Assembly: GCF_000317555.1 (NCBI RefSeq)
Contig: NC_019745.1
Coordinates: 992,001 to 1,056,000, forward strand
Reading direction: 5' to 3'
Length of the DNA stretch: 64,000 nt
DNA from: Gloeocapsa sp. PCC 7428
GTDB taxonomy: Bacteria; Cyanobacteriota; Cyanobacteriia; Cyanobacteriales; Chroococcidiopsidaceae
The notes beneath the pieces were generated by a model, which ran no database searches, was not told the DNA's origin, and saw only the letters and a program-made list of their open reading frames with translations. A program made the position numbers and the translations under genes. This document shows positions 18,099-27,397 of this stretch, in pieces (position 1 is the stretch's first letter; every line of letters begins with the position of its first letter).

Positions 18099-18458
18099 CT
18101 ACAAAGAGACAAAACCATATATTAGATTGCTCACAACCGAGAGTGCTAATGCTCCGATTAAAGCACTCCAAATTCCTGCACGTAAGCGAAATCCACTTAC
18201 TAAAGAAGCTGCAACAGCTAAACTAATAGCACCAATAATGAAGGTGAAAACACCAGATAACAAACCAAATGTTACTACATTAGGAATAAAAAATACGGCT
18301 TTTAAAATGGGATTGACTACAGCCGCTACAATTCCCAAAACTGCTGCTGAAATAAAAGCCTTAGGAGTGCTATCGACTTCAACTCCTACAGGTAATTTGG
18401 TCACTAGTAATAAGCTTGATGCGCTTACCAACCATGCGATTAAAAGCTCTACCAACAT
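18099..18458 (-). CDS. Phage-holin-family 4 TM membrane protein
   Basis: 119 residues, almost entirely hydrophobic, with four predicted membrane spans (about 1-21, 30-50, 55-80, 90-115). It matches the pattern of the Phage_holin_4_2 family (PF04020), common as single chromosomal genes in bacteria without any phage nearby. Despite the name, a lysis role is not established for these proteins, and no endolysin or phage gene is adjacent. The stop codon lies at the very edge of the interspersed repeat. Monocistronic on the minus strand. Confidence 0.8.
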   Translation of the reverse strand: MLVELLIAWLVSASSLLLVTKLPVGVEVDSTPKAFISAAVLGIVAAVVNPILKAVFFIPNVVTFGLLSGVFTFIIGAISLAVAASLVSGFRLRAGIWSALIGALALSVVSNLIYGFVSL

Positions 18459-18589
18459 AAGTATATCCTCAGCTTAAATTGATGATTTATCTAAAGTTCA
18501 TTGTTGACAATAAACTACCTTAAGCAAAAGCAACTATACATCTACAAATTGGCAGAAATCAGTGCTTTTAGTGCTGACTAAATTATTCC

Positions 18590-19168
18590 TTATGGAACCG
18601 CAGGTGTTGTCGGAGAAATTGGGGATTGATTAGGAGCAGGTACAGAAGGAATTGTCGGAATCGGGGCGTTAAGATTGTTTTGCGGGATAGTTGGGGTTGT
18701 GCCTGGCGAAGGCACAACTCCAGGCACAACGGGAACCGTAGGGCTGACACCAGGATTATTATCGCCTGGTAGCGTTGCTAGAGCAACGCGATCGCCGCCA
18801 ACTGCGCGGAGAAGATCGAGGACTTGAATGACTTCGTTGTAACTCGCAGTCCGCGAAGCATTTAACACCATGATGCCTTCTGGATTTGCCTGGCGGTACG
18901 TTTGCAATCGCTGCGTGAGTTGATCGCGCGATACTGGCTCTTGCTCAACATACGTTTGTCCGATCGCATCCAATGTCACAATTAAAGTCTGGCGAATCTC
19001 CGGTGGTGTCCCTGTAGTAGCTCTGGGTAAGTCTACATTAATCGCTTGCTGCCGAGTAAATTGTAATGCCGCCAACAAGAAAAACGTCAAGATACAAAAA
19101 ATGACATCAATCAGCGGAATAATTTGAACTTGAACTTCTTCAATTGGAGAATGTAAATTGATTTTCAT
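18590..19168 (-). CDS. exbD: ExbD/TolR-family biopolymer transport protein
   Basis: 192 residues. A short cytoplasmic N-terminus (MKINLHSPIEEVQVQ) is followed by a single span (about 18-38, IPLIDVIFCILTFFLLAAL) with the essential membrane Asp (Asp22 in PLIDVIF) that carries protons in ExbD/TolR. The periplasmic domain runs to about residue 135, and then comes an unusual Pro/Thr/Asn-rich tail of about 55 residues. Together with ExbB it turns proton-motive force into work on a TonB-like partner at the outer membrane; no TonB gene is nearby. It follows exbB after 110 bases containing two hairpins. Confidence 0.9.
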   Translation of the reverse strand: MKINLHSPIEEVQVQIIPLIDVIFCILTFFLLAALQFTRQQAINVDLPRATTGTPPEIRQTLIVTLDAIGQTYVEQEPVSRDQLTQRLQTYRQANPEGIMVLNASRTASYNEVIQVLDLLRAVGGDRVALATLPGDNNPGVSPTVPVVPGVVPSPGTTPTIPQNNLNAPIPTIPSVPAPNQSPISPTTPAVP

Positions 19169-19200
19169 GTTGGAACATTGAAAATGATTTTAGCGACTAA

Positions 19201-19282
19201 AAGTTGACCTCAAAAGTCAACTTGCAAGTAACGTGTGAGGATAAAACTTATTAACGTAAGCTACTCGGATGAATGAGCTTAC
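19201..19282 (-). promoter_or_regulatory. Hairpins between exbB and exbD
   Basis: AAGTTGAC-CTCAAAA-GTCAACTT (19201-19223) is a perfect 8-bp hairpin. GTAAGCT/AGCTTAC (19256-19262 and 19276-19282) overlaps the exbB stop. They may set the ratio of ExbB to ExbD (the complex uses an excess of ExbB) by partial termination or mRNA protection; that role is inference. Confidence 0.4.
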
Positions 19283-20073
19283 AGCGGTGAAGTATCAGGA
19301 CCTTTCTTTTCCGAACGTGGAGGAATGCGATAACCTTCAGTTGTATCTCGCTGAACAATACTTGTGCGCGGTGTAGCGCTTTGAATATCAGCACCACTAT
19401 CACCCCAAGTTTGGCGATACAAAACTTCTAACTCACTTCCTGCTTTACGAAAAACTTTGACTTGGTTAACAACAAAAGCTTGGAACAATCGATAAAATGC
19501 TAAGCTAACGATCGCGACCACAAGACCAGCAGCGGTACTAATCAGCGATTCACCGATACCCAAGGTAACGCCCGCCGCCGAAGCAGTTCCAAGATCGCCA
19601 AGACGAATATTTCGCAAAGACCGAATTAAGCCGAGTACAGTTCCCAGCAAACCAAGTAAGGGGGCTAGCGCAATTACTGCTTCGAGGATTTTTTCTCCTT
19701 GGCGCATTGCTGCTAACTCATCTTCTGCCGTTGATTCTAACGCCAGGCGAAAGAGTTCTGGATCAGGTCGAGATAAGCGCAAAGGCGCATAAAGAAATCT
19801 CCCAATAGGTTGATCTGTTGCTCTTTTGGCAAGCTGCGTCGCGCCAGCCCAATTATCGCGCGCTGCATAAAGAATGCGGTTGACGATTTCGCGTTCCTGG
19901 TTCAGAATCCTAAACCAAAACCACAAGCGCTCGATAATTACACTCAAAGACAAAATCGATAGCGCCAGCAAGGGTAACATTGCTGGTCCACCATTTCTAA
20001 ATATTTCTATAACATCCACCGTTTCCGCGTGCCTCCGTTCACTAGACTTTTTGCAAAGTACCTCATTATGCAA
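19279..20073 (-). CDS. exbB: ExbB/MotA/TolQ proton channel family protein
   Basis: Up to 264 residues; three spans (about 30-50, 128-150 and 168-190 in this numbering). The MotA_ExbB block is clear: [20 protein letters not shown] and [20 protein letters not shown]. It forms the proton-driven stator with ExbD, encoded directly downstream. Start is uncertain: ATG 20073 opens the frame, but GTG 20019 has GGAGG 12 bases upstream and starts right at the conserved [10 protein letters not shown] segment, and I consider it at least as likely. The C-terminal 45 residues are polar and variable. Confidence 0.9.
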   Translation of the reverse strand: MHNEVLCKKSSERRHAETVDVIEIFRNGGPAMLPLLALSILSLSVIIERLWFWFRILNQEREIVNRILYAARDNWAGATQLAKRATDQPIGRFLYAPLRLSRPDPELFRLALESTAEDELAAMRQGEKILEAVIALAPLLGLLGTVLGLIRSLRNIRLGDLGTASAAGVTLGIGESLISTAAGLVVAIVSLAFYRLFQAFVVNQVKVFRKAGSELEVLYRQTWGDSGADIQSATPRTSIVQRDTTEGYRIPPRSEKKGPDTSPL

Positions 20074-20509
20074 GTCACGTCGTCAATAGTTATGCTCGAC
20101 GCACCAGATTGCTTGTCATCCTGCTTCAGCGATATCGATCAGAGCCTTTACACCTCGGATTTAGAATAGACAAGATTGTCTTCAAAGCATATCCGATTTT
20201 TTAGAGAGACAAACTACGATCGCGTCTAACGAAAGTCGGAAGATCCGTTGGATCATCTTCAACACCGTAGTTTATATTTGTCTATCTTATAAACAGCTAG
20301 ATCTATAACATCATCTCGCCAGTAGTTTAAAGCAATTAATTATTGTAGAAACTAGCAAATAACTTCAATTTCAGCCACACCTATCTGTAGGAAGGTCTTG
20401 CGAAATGTTGCGGGTAGCATTTTCCAAACAAAAAGCAGACGGTTATTTCTACCAGAAATTTGCTGTCACGTCTGTCAGGATAAAAGTAGCTGTAAGGTAA
20501 TTATGTTTT
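20074..20509. ncRNA. Possible structured RNA element in divergent intergenic region
   Basis: Between exbB (minus) and the YkvA-like gene (plus). At 20168-20181 AGACAA-GA-TTGTCT forms a hairpin. At 20207-20282 a longer fold has outer arms AGACAAA/TTTGTCT and CTACG/CGTAG around inner hairpins GATCC-GTT-GGATC or GAAGAT/ATCTTC. The same AGACAA/TTGTCT words occur in both structures, so they could pair alternatively. No known family recognised. The rest of the interval shows no gene. Confidence 0.35.
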
Positions 20510-20818
20510 ATGAACTTTAGCATCCAAGCGGTTTATAACTGGTATCGGAATCTCCTGCGCAATCCTAAATATCGCTGGTGGGTAATCTTAGGGACAGCGT
20601 TTTATTTTCTGCTACCGTTTGATATTGCACCAGATTTTCTGCCAGTTGTCGGGCAAGTAGATGATGTCTTTTTGCTATCACTCTTAGTTGCAGAAGTTTC
20701 TCAGATGTTGATGGAAGGTGTCAAAGCACGTAAAGCTAACACTCAACAACAAACTGCTGAGGCAAATACGGGTACAACAGCAAGCACTATTGACGTTGAT
20801 GCGGTATCGGTCAAATAG
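20510..20818 (+). CDS. YkvA/DUF1232 small membrane protein
   Basis: 102 residues. DUF1232 core: NPKYRWWVILGTAFYFLLP (about 18-36), then the family hallmark PFDIAPDFLPVVGQVDD (about 36-52), which is an amphipathic loop with conserved Asp and Pro, then a second hydrophobic stretch. The C-terminal 35 residues are low-complexity Thr/Ala/Gln. Function of the family is unknown; proteins are membrane-associated. An in-frame ATG at 20510 follows a weak AAGG. Probably transcribed alone or with the 59-residue gene downstream (136 bases away). Confidence 0.85.
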   Translation: MNFSIQAVYNWYRNLLRNPKYRWWVILGTAFYFLLPFDIAPDFLPVVGQVDDVFLLSLLVAEVSQMLMEGVKARKANTQQQTAEANTGTTASTIDVDAVSVK

Positions 20819-20953
20819 CGACTCAGTTTCCCTCCTTCATCACCAGCGATCGCACAAGATAACAGGAGGGACTTTTAACTAGTACAAGTGTTAAGCTTAA
20901 TTGTCGATAAAATTCGCTAGAATTTTTCCAAAGGCGAGTTCAGTAAGGAATGT

Positions 20954-21133
20954 ATGTATTCAGATCGCCCATCTCCACCTCCAGAAGACCAGTTTGATTC
21001 TGAAGCTATACCGACACTACAAAGAAAAACTATTCATCCAGATAGCCTTAAGTTTATGGATATGGCAAAAGACCTCCTCGATAAGCCAGAAATTAAACAG
21101 GCGATTACTGACGAACAACAAAAGCCAAAATAA
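20954..21133 (+). CDS. Small conserved-looking hydrophilic protein (59 aa)
   Basis: ATG 20954 preceded by AAGGAA. The protein starts with a Pro-rich disordered stretch (MYSDRPSPPPEDQ) followed by an amphipathic helical segment (HPDSLKFMDMAKDLLDKPEI) and a Lys/Gln-rich end. A different frame over the same DNA is longer but reads as Ile/Leu/Lys-rich nonsense, whereas this frame has balanced composition and third-position bias like its neighbours. Convergent with pepA 35 bases away. No function recognised. Confidence 0.6.
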   Translation: MYSDRPSPPPEDQFDSEAIPTLQRKTIHPDSLKFMDMAKDLLDKPEIKQAITDEQQKPK

Positions 21134-21168
21134 GGCAGGAGTCATCATACTCGCTGCCCTATAGCTGT

Positions 21169-22644
21169 CTAATTGCTAAGAACCCAATGAACTAACGTGC
21201 GTACGCCATAACCTGTCGCACCAGGGTTGCTGCACCCATTTTCTTTGTCAGTCCAAACAGGACCTGCAATATCCAAGTGCGCCCAAGGCGTCTCCTTAAC
21301 AAACTGTTTCAAAAACAACGCAGCTGTAATCGATCCACCTCCACGCGGTCCTGTATTCTTAAAGTCAGCAATTCCAGATTTTAGCCCTTCAAAGTATTTT
21401 TCTTCAAACGGCATCCGCCAGAGTTTTTCGCCAGCCGCTTCCGCCGCTTGGGCAAGTTGCTGCGCCAGTTCATCATCAGGCGAGAACAACCCAGCGATCT
21501 CGTCGCCCAAGGCAATAATACACGCACCCGTGAGTGTTGCTAAATCAACGATCGCATCAACACCCAACTTCTCCGCAAAGACAAGCGCATCGGCCAAAGT
21601 TAATCGACCTTCCGCATCGGTGTTATTCACTTCGATCGTTTTGCCGTTAGAAGCCTTGAGAATGTCGCCAGGATGCATCGCGCGACCGCTAATCATATTC
21701 TCGGTTGCCGCACTAATAAAATGAACTTCGACATCCGGCTTAAGTTGCGCGATCGCTTTTGCCGCGCCTAGCGTCGCACCAGCACCGCCCATGTCCATTT
21801 TCATCATCTCAATGCTGCTACCCGCGCCAGCTTTGATATTTAACCCGCCAGAGTCAAACGTTAAACCTTTACCAATAATCGCTAGTCTACGCTTTGGCGT
21901 ACCTTCAGGTTTGTAAGTCAGGTGAATAAACTTAGGTGGTAAATCAGAAGCTTGGGCAACGCCTAAAAAAGCTCCCATACCCAGTTTTTCACACTCCTCA
22001 CGTTCGAGAATTTCAACTTGTAATCCGTGATCTTCCGCGATTTTCTGCGCAGTTTCAGCGAGTGTAATTGGCGTCACTTCGTTGGGTGGTGCGGCGACTA
22101 ATTCGCGTGCCAAATTGACTCCACTACAAATCGAATTCGCACGGGCGATCGCCGCTTCTTGTCCTGCAAATCCCAGTAAATCAACGCGTTCAACTAAAAC
22201 TTTCTCTTCGGGTTCAGACTTAAAGCGATTGTCTTGATAGGAAGCAAGTTGTAAGCCTTCGGCGATCGCTTGTACAGTTGCAGCAGGATCGTTATCTACT
22301 GTCGGTAAATTCACGCCTACCGTTTTACACTTCTCTTTTTTGGCTAATCGAGCCACCGTAGCACCAGCGCGGCGCAAACTGTCTAATCTCAGCGTTTCTT
22401 GATTTCCTAACCCGATCAAGAATACTTTACGCACTGGGCTTGCGCCACCAATTCGCGTTACCGCACTACTCCCTTCTTTACCTTTAAATTCAGTTTCCTC
22501 AATGATTTCCTTCAGCGCCCCAGCAAACTTGTCGTTGAGTTGAGCTACATCACCCTGTAACTCCTCCGCTTCCTCAAATAAGCCAATAGCAAGACAATCC
22601 CCAGTCCAATCTAGAAGCGGGGTATCAATTGCTCGAATTTCCAT
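21169..22644 (-). CDS. pepA: Leucyl aminopeptidase (M17)
   Basis: 491 residues, normal for cytosolic hexameric leucine aminopeptidases, which remove N-terminal residues with two metal ions. The signature NTDAEGRL lies at about 341-348, and the metal and catalytic ligands are in [10 protein letters not shown] (about 258-267), MKMDMGGAG and the Asp/Glu of the signature. The N-terminal 170 residues are the variable macro-like domain. Start ATG 22644. Transcribed alone on the minus strand; a G-rich interspersed repeat lies just upstream (22692-22724). Confidence 0.96.
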   Translation of the reverse strand: MEIRAIDTPLLDWTGDCLAIGLFEEAEELQGDVAQLNDKFAGALKEIIEETEFKGKEGSSAVTRIGGASPVRKVFLIGLGNQETLRLDSLRRAGATVARLAKKEKCKTVGVNLPTVDNDPAATVQAIAEGLQLASYQDNRFKSEPEEKVLVERVDLLGFAGQEAAIARANSICSGVNLARELVAAPPNEVTPITLAETAQKIAEDHGLQVEILEREECEKLGMGAFLGVAQASDLPPKFIHLTYKPEGTPKRRLAIIGKGLTFDSGGLNIKAGAGSSIEMMKMDMGGAGATLGAAKAIAQLKPDVEVHFISAATENMISGRAMHPGDILKASNGKTIEVNNTDAEGRLTLADALVFAEKLGVDAIVDLATLTGACIIALGDEIAGLFSPDDELAQQLAQAAEAAGEKLWRMPFEEKYFEGLKSGIADFKNTGPRGGGSITAALFLKQFVKETPWAHLDIAGPVWTDKENGCSNPGATGYGVRTLVHWVLSN

Positions 22645-22691
22645 TTCTATTCTGTATTAAAGCTTCTTGTACCAGTATCGCTCAAATTATA

Positions 22692-22724
22692 GGGATCAGG
22701 GGTCGGAGGTCAGGGGTCAGAGTA
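22692..22724. repeat. G-rich short repeat (GGTCAGGGGTC type)
   Basis: Imperfect tandem words GGGATCAGGGGTC, GGAGGTC, AGGGGTCAGAG. Similar low-complexity GA/GT words are common between genes in this window. No coding capacity. Confidence 0.6.
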
Positions 22725-22769
22725 AGGAATTCTTATCGTCACTCATCCCTAGCCACTAACCACTCGCTC

Positions 22770-23165
22770 TTAGTCCCAAATTGTTACTTCACCATTGTGC
22801 GATTCTAAAGTCTTAGTAACATCAGTTTTCGTCTCATCCGCGATGTGATTGCTTTGTGTCGCTGCTTCCCAGTTCGCGAACAAGGCTTGTAGTCTCATGC
22901 GTTCAATATAAGGCCAGCCACCTTGCGATTCAATATCTCTGAGTAACGCGTATAGCGCTTGACGATTATCTGGCAAAGATGCTTGAAATATGCCATCGCG
23001 AATTTCTCGGTGTAGTTCCTCTAACTGCCGCAGTACAGCCAAAAGAGCAATATTATTACCTTGACAGTTCGCTGCCAAAGTACGTACAGCACCGACGATC
23101 GCTTGCAGTTCAGTTTGCTGATTGTCCTGACTCAAAATTAGGGTTCCTTCTTCAATCTGTTGCAC
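22770..23165 (-). CDS. Hypothetical protein, helical
   Basis: 131 residues, soluble, mostly helical. Residues about 22-60 (IVGAVRTLAANCQ...ALLAVLRQLEELHREIRD) would form an amphipathic or coiled-coil segment, and the middle holds WPYIERMRLQALFANW, which looks like a conserved core. No motif I recognise. It ends 125 bases from pepA and is divergent from psbO; its own promoter must lie within 23166-23300. It is probably a real cyanobacterial conserved protein because composition and length are ordinary, but I give no function. Confidence 0.7.
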   Translation of the reverse strand: MQQIEEGTLILSQDNQQTELQAIVGAVRTLAANCQGNNIALLAVLRQLEELHREIRDGIFQASLPDNRQALYALLRDIESQGGWPYIERMRLQALFANWEAATQSNHIADETKTDVTKTLESHNGEVTIWD

Positions 23166-23826
23166 TACTTGTTACGCAATCCTGCCCTGCGGTTTCAAGC
23201 AAAACAATAAAATAATTTAGAGCAAATGAATTAGGCAAATGGTTAAATTCTGTACAATCATGTTCTCCAGCGGAAAGTATCAATCACATCCATCATGCCC
23301 ACTTCTATCGTGCGATCGCTCCTCTTTTTTGCAAATATACTACACATTTTGGGCATTTCGTCAACTTAAATTAACCGTAACTTGGGCGAATTGACAAAAT
23401 AATTTACAAAAAAAATCGCCTACCTTTGTGTGGTTGAATTGTTTTTAATATCGACAGTATTACGTCAACTTGACAACGGTATTGTCTTAGTTTGTGTAAT
23501 GTTCAATGTATTGGCGACATCGCCGTGTAAAATTTTGTATTGGGATCTGGGCTGATCCATTCTGCAAACCGTCAGACCTGAGCTAAATCCCAGCGGTTCA
23601 ATGAATCTCTAAAGGTAAGTTCTATAGGTACAAGTAAAATGCCATTTACCCCCTATATTTTCCCACCGAGTACGAGCGTTGAAGCGCGACTGTCTATCGT
23701 CGTAATGACTGTCATGCCGTTGTGCTATAGCTCTTGGTGAAACAAGTTGATATGCGCCTAATATTCAATTCCCTTGGCAGATTATGTTTGCAGGTTAAAT
23801 ACAAAGTTAAAAGATTGAGGTTGACC
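23166..23826 (+). promoter_or_regulatory. Long upstream region of psbO
   Basis: 660 bases without a gene. TTGACA-like words occur at several places (for example near 23389 and 23470), and a structured stretch around 23540-23600 includes GGATC-TGGGCT-GATCC. Only a weak AAGG lies far upstream; the psbO ribosome binding site GAGG is 8 bases from ATG 23827. The size suggests a long 5' leader or several promoters. Exact start sites cannot be assigned from sequence. Confidence 0.45.
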
Positions 23827-24660
23827 ATGAGGTATCGCGCTCTAATTGTTGCATTTCTGGCAATGTGCCTGGGTGTCCTAACCGCTTGTAGTGAGGGTCC
23901 TGCCTCTGCTAGCAGTAGAGATGTACTCACCTATGACCAGATCAGAGGTACAGGTCTAGCTAACAAATGTCCACAACTATCAGAAACAACGCGTGGTTCC
24001 ATCGCCATAGATTCTAATCAGTCATACAGAATAGTTGAGCTATGCTTGGAACCAACCACCTTTTTTGTGAAAGAAGAACCCACGAATAAACGTCAAAAAC
24101 CAGAATATATTGCTGGAAAATTGTTGACACGTTACACTTCGACAATTGACCAAGTACAAGGCAAGCTTAATGTTAACAGTGATGGCAGCCTAACCTTTGT
24201 TGAAGAAGACGGGCTTGACTTCCAAGCAATTACTGTGCAACTTCCTGGGGGCGAACGAGTTCCTTTTCTATTCACGATTAAGGATCTAGTTGCCCAAACC
24301 CAACCAGGATTGACTAGCATCAACACTTCTACCGATTTTGAAGGTGAATTCAAAGTGCCTTCGTATCGCTCTGGTGCATTCCTCGATCCTAAAGGTCGTG
24401 GTGTTGTAACAGGTTACGATAATGCAGTTGCGCTTCCCGCGCAAGCCGACAGTGAAGAACTCATTCGGGCAAACCGCAAGCAAACTCCAAACTTAAAGGG
24501 CGAGATTTCCTTGCAAGTTGCTAAAGTAGATAGCAGCACCGGTGAAATTGCAGGTACATTTGAGAGCGAACAGCCATCAGATACTGACTTAGGAGCGCGT
24601 GAAGCTCTAGATGTCAAGATCCGTGGTCTGTTTTATGCTCGCATTGAACCAGCAGCCTAG
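23827..24660 (+). CDS. psbO: Photosystem II manganese-stabilising protein PsbO
   Basis: 277 residues. Extrinsic lumenal subunit that shields the Mn4CaO5 cluster of photosystem II. The N-terminal signal (about 1-20, ALIVAFLAMCLGVLTAC) ends in a lipobox-like LTAC, so the protein may be lipid-modified before acting in the thylakoid lumen. The mature part begins near DVLTYDQIRGTGLANKCPQL; the two Cys of the conserved disulfide are in NKCPQL and ELCLEP. RSGAFLDPKGRG is a further family motif. ATG 23827 was preferred to earlier in-frame starts because it opens the signal peptide and follows GAGG. Monocistronic. Confidence 0.97.
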   Translation: MRYRALIVAFLAMCLGVLTACSEGPASASSRDVLTYDQIRGTGLANKCPQLSETTRGSIAIDSNQSYRIVELCLEPTTFFVKEEPTNKRQKPEYIAGKLLTRYTSTIDQVQGKLNVNSDGSLTFVEEDGLDFQAITVQLPGGERVPFLFTIKDLVAQTQPGLTSINTSTDFEGEFKVPSYRSGAFLDPKGRGVVTGYDNAVALPAQADSEELIRANRKQTPNLKGEISLQVAKVDSSTGEIAGTFESEQPSDTDLGAREALDVKIRGLFYARIEPAA

Positions 24661-24681
24661 CACCTCGCTGTTAGCGTTATA

Positions 24682-24733
24682 GGAGATACGGAAGGATTCA
24701 AAAAGATGTCTCAGTGCATCCCTTTCCATCTCC
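24682..24733 (+). terminator. Stem-loop downstream of psbO
   Basis: GGAGAT/ATCTCC (24682-24687, 24728-24733) encloses GGAA/TTCC and GGAT/ATCC with a small bulge. It starts 21 bases after the psbO stop. No T-run, so it could be a 3' stabiliser of an abundant mRNA as well as a terminator. A second, weaker AAAGAG/CTCTTT stem with a T-run lies at 24784-24812. Confidence 0.5.
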
Positions 24734-24819
24734 TCCATGTGGGGCGCAAATTAAAGTGACTTTAGCGTAATTATAGATTTTGTAAAGAGGGTGTTTAGTC
24801 TCTCTTTTTTTATTGACCG

Positions 24820-25497
24820 CTGCTGTTGTAAAGTGGCTACTGACGGAGTATTAGCAATAGCCGTTCTCGTTGTTTATCACTATAAAAACTCATAATATTA
24901 AACAAGCTATTAACCATCCATATTGGTTATTAATGAAGACAAATTGTAAAAAAGCGATGAGCTTTTAGCAAAATTCCAGGATTAAAAGTCATAAATATAA
25001 ATAAAGACGCTCTGCGTTTTCCTTTCTATAAGTTCATGTACAGGTGAACTCTTACGCAGCCTTGCTTATTGCTAACAACTAACAGCTAAATGCTAATGGC
25101 TTTATAGTCATAGTTTAGTTGTTTATTTTTTTGTAGCCTGATACAAATTCAATCTCACATCTCAAGTCACCAATTTCAGCAAAAAGTACGTATCTTACGG
25201 GTTTTTGAGGAGAACCTAAATCAGTACAGAGAAACTTCAGTGTTATTTCGGTGGTATCAAAACAGAAAAAATTAATACTCTAATTAGTCAGCAGCGAACA
25301 ATCTAAGCTGAAGATAGTCAACCTTCTTTAGATGCTGTTATTGGCTAATTTAAGCGTTGAATAATTATTTTTAGCTTATTTAGGCTGGCTAGCGTGCTAC
25401 TTAGCTTTAATGCTATCAATTGTTTCAGCAGACAAGAGCAATTAGTGGCGCGACGCAGTAGTAACGCCTTTATTGTTATTCAATTATTACTGTAATT
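24820..25497. other. Gene-free region upstream of sigF with a TTAGC-type repeat
   Basis: AT-rich, no supported frame. At 25066-25096 is a run of GCTAA(C/T) words (TAACAGCTAAATGCTAATGG) that is the reverse complement of the repeat at 33287-33317. The sigF promoter should lie in the last 200 bases. Confidence 0.5.
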
Positions 25498-26283
25498 ATG
25501 GTGCTAAGTTATACCGCGAATCACAACGAATTGAAGCAAAAAAGTGCAACTCTACTGCGAGATTACGAGCAAGGTCGCTCTCAAACGATCCGCAACCAGC
25601 TTGTTACCCTCAATTTAGGGTTAGTACGAAAAGAGGCACACTACTGGAGCAATCAATGCACAGAAAGTTATGAAGATTTACTACAAGTGGGCTGCATTGG
25701 CTTAATTCGCGCCGTTGAGCGCTTTGAATTGTCTAAAGGTCATGCGTTTAGTTCCTTCGCGGTTCCATATATTCGCGGCGAGATTCAGCATTACTTACGC
25801 GATAAAGGCGTGATGGTACGCATTCCGCGCCGCTGGTTAGCATTACAGCAGCAAGCTGTAGGTGTCGCCCGCGAGTTACGTCAGAAATATAACCGTCAAC
25901 CATTAGATACCGAAATCGCTGAAGCATTGAATATTTCTATTGAGGAGTGGCAAGAGGTCAAACTTGCGTGGGTAAATCGCGCTCCTTTAAGCTTAGATAT
26001 GCCTGTTCAAGAATCTGACGAAGGAACAACCTCCTTAGGAGAAATCGTTCCGGATTCCGACTATCGTAGCTTTCAACTCGCACAAGAAGACCGACTTCGT
26101 TTACAACAATCGTTGTATCAATTAGAGAAACGCACGCACGAAATTTTGAAATTTGTGTTTTTATATGATTTGACGCAGAAAGAAGTGGCAGAACACTTAG
26201 GTATTAGCGTTGTCACCGTTTCGCGTCGCGTAAAAAAAGGACTTGATTCTTTAAAGCAGTTAATGGTAGGAGCGGAAGATTAA
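25498..26283 (+). CDS. sigF: Group 3 RNA polymerase sigma factor (SigF type)
   Basis: 261 residues, sigma-70 family of SigB/SigF/FliA size, lacking region 1. Region 2 holds YEDLLQVGCIGLIRAVERFE and FSSFAVPYIRGEIQHYLRD (about 58-103, core binding and -10 recognition); region 3 is about 120-165; region 4 at the C-terminus has the helix-turn-helix LTQKEVAEHLGISVVTVSRR (about 224-243). In Synechocystis the SigF factor controls pilin and other surface-protein genes (family knowledge). Start ATG 25498 is the first in frame with the family N-terminus. Downstream is a lipoprotein gene on the same strand (135 bases later), possibly a related unit. Confidence 0.92.
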   Translation: MVLSYTANHNELKQKSATLLRDYEQGRSQTIRNQLVTLNLGLVRKEAHYWSNQCTESYEDLLQVGCIGLIRAVERFELSKGHAFSSFAVPYIRGEIQHYLRDKGVMVRIPRRWLALQQQAVGVARELRQKYNRQPLDTEIAEALNISIEEWQEVKLAWVNRAPLSLDMPVQESDEGTTSLGEIVPDSDYRSFQLAQEDRLRLQQSLYQLEKRTHEILKFVFLYDLTQKEVAEHLGISVVTVSRRVKKGLDSLKQLMVGAED

Positions 26284-26417
26284 AATATCTTCGGACAACT
26301 CAAGTACTGTAGCTTAACTAATCTAAGGTATAAAAGTACCAGAATTCTGGATTTGAGATGTTGAAAGGTAGCGGGTTAGAAGGAAATTTTGATAATCAAT
26401 GTGTTGGAGTAAGGGCA

Positions 26418-27395
26418 ATGCGCCAACTTTCCGTGATCGCCGCATTCGGAATGATAGTACTGCCGATCGCAAGTTGTGGCAATAACAGCGAAGATATTAG
26501 CTCAACAACACCGCCGGAAGCACAAAGCGCACCAACTGCGGAGCCATTTCCGCAGCCGACGATCGCTCAATCACCTACCGTCGCCGTTTCTCCGAGCCTC
26601 ATTCAACCAACTAACGGTAGTCAACGCGCCAAGCAAGTCCAAACTGGTCGCCAAGATCCTTTTGCTGGGTTGTTTATCCAAACAAGACCTAGGGAAACGA
26701 CTTCACAAGTTGCGTCACAACCCTCTAGTCCAAGCAACACCCCAGCATCGCCATCAACAACCACTCCACAAGCAACAGGGAATCGTAATGGTCAGGGTTC
26801 AGATGCGATCGCTGCACGTCCTCCTAGTTCGCCGCCGAGTGGAGGCGCACCTGTCAATACTCCTCCAGTAGCGCCAGATAACGGTATCCCCTTCCCACCA
26901 CCGGATGAGGGTGCTTTCCCGCCCGCGTTACCATCGATTCCTGAGCCTGAATTAGCTCGAAAAGTCGCGGTTTCTGGCGTCGTTCAAATTGGCGAACAGT
27001 TACAGGCGATCGTGCAAGTCCCCAACGAGGGAACAAGTCGCTACGTCCGTGTCGGACAACGGCTTTCTAACGGGGAAATTCTCGTTAAACGAATTGAGAT
27101 GACTCCTGGGATTGAACCTGTGGTAATTTTAGAACAGTATGGCGTTGAGGTTGCCAAGGCGATTGGCGAGCAAGCTGTCGAATCAGATACTCCAGATGCA
27201 ACGGCACCAACTCCCACACCAACACCATCGCCGTCGGAAGAAGCTGAACCTGATGTACCACCAGAAGTAACGTCACCTGCACCGCCAGCAAGTATCCCTA
27301 CCCCTGTACCTGTTCCCATTAATCCGCCTACAGTTCCTAATGCAACTCCGATTCCATCACCTCCACCTGTTACGCCTGGTTCAGGAGAGTTTTAA
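26418..27395 (+). CDS. Proline-rich putative lipoprotein with PilP/GspC-like beta segment
   Basis: 325 residues from ATG 26418 (GGAGTAAGG lies upstream). Signal peptide about 1-20 with cleavage at IASC (Cys21), so probably a lipoprotein. Residues 30-170 and 255-325 are Pro/Thr/Ser-rich linkers. Between them, about 180-250, is a compact beta-type segment (KVAVSGVVQIGEQLQAIVQV ... VRVGQRLSNGEILVKRIE), preceded by a DPF motif (RQDPFAGLF). That layout recalls PilP/GspC periplasmic proteins, which align pilus or secretion machines. Position after sigF, a pilus-linked sigma factor in Synechocystis, agrees, but similarity is a pattern call only. Overlaps nothing; next gene starts 3 bases after its stop. 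Confidence 0.6.
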   Translation: MRQLSVIAAFGMIVLPIASCGNNSEDISSTTPPEAQSAPTAEPFPQPTIAQSPTVAVSPSLIQPTNGSQRAKQVQTGRQDPFAGLFIQTRPRETTSQVASQPSSPSNTPASPSTTTPQATGNRNGQGSDAIAARPPSSPPSGGAPVNTPPVAPDNGIPFPPPDEGAFPPALPSIPEPELARKVAVSGVVQIGEQLQAIVQVPNEGTSRYVRVGQRLSNGEILVKRIEMTPGIEPVVILEQYGVEVAKAIGEQAVESDTPDATAPTPTPTPSPSEEAEPDVPPEVTSPAPPASIPTPVPVPINPPTVPNATPIPSPPPVTPGSGEF

Positions 27396-27397
27396 TC

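Noticed and set aside
18099-18458. Holin-family gene as evidence of a prophage
   Set aside because: The family is a common stand-alone chromosomal membrane protein and no phage genes flank it.
20901-21164. 87-codon plus-strand frame
   Set aside because: Reads through the 59-residue gene in another frame with Ile/Lys/Leu-rich nonsense; the shorter frame at 20954 has better composition and a ribosome binding site.
23620-23660. NtcA-like GTA...TAC site upstream of psbO
   Set aside because: GTA and TAC are separated by 10 bases and not 8, so it does not fit the NtcA consensus.
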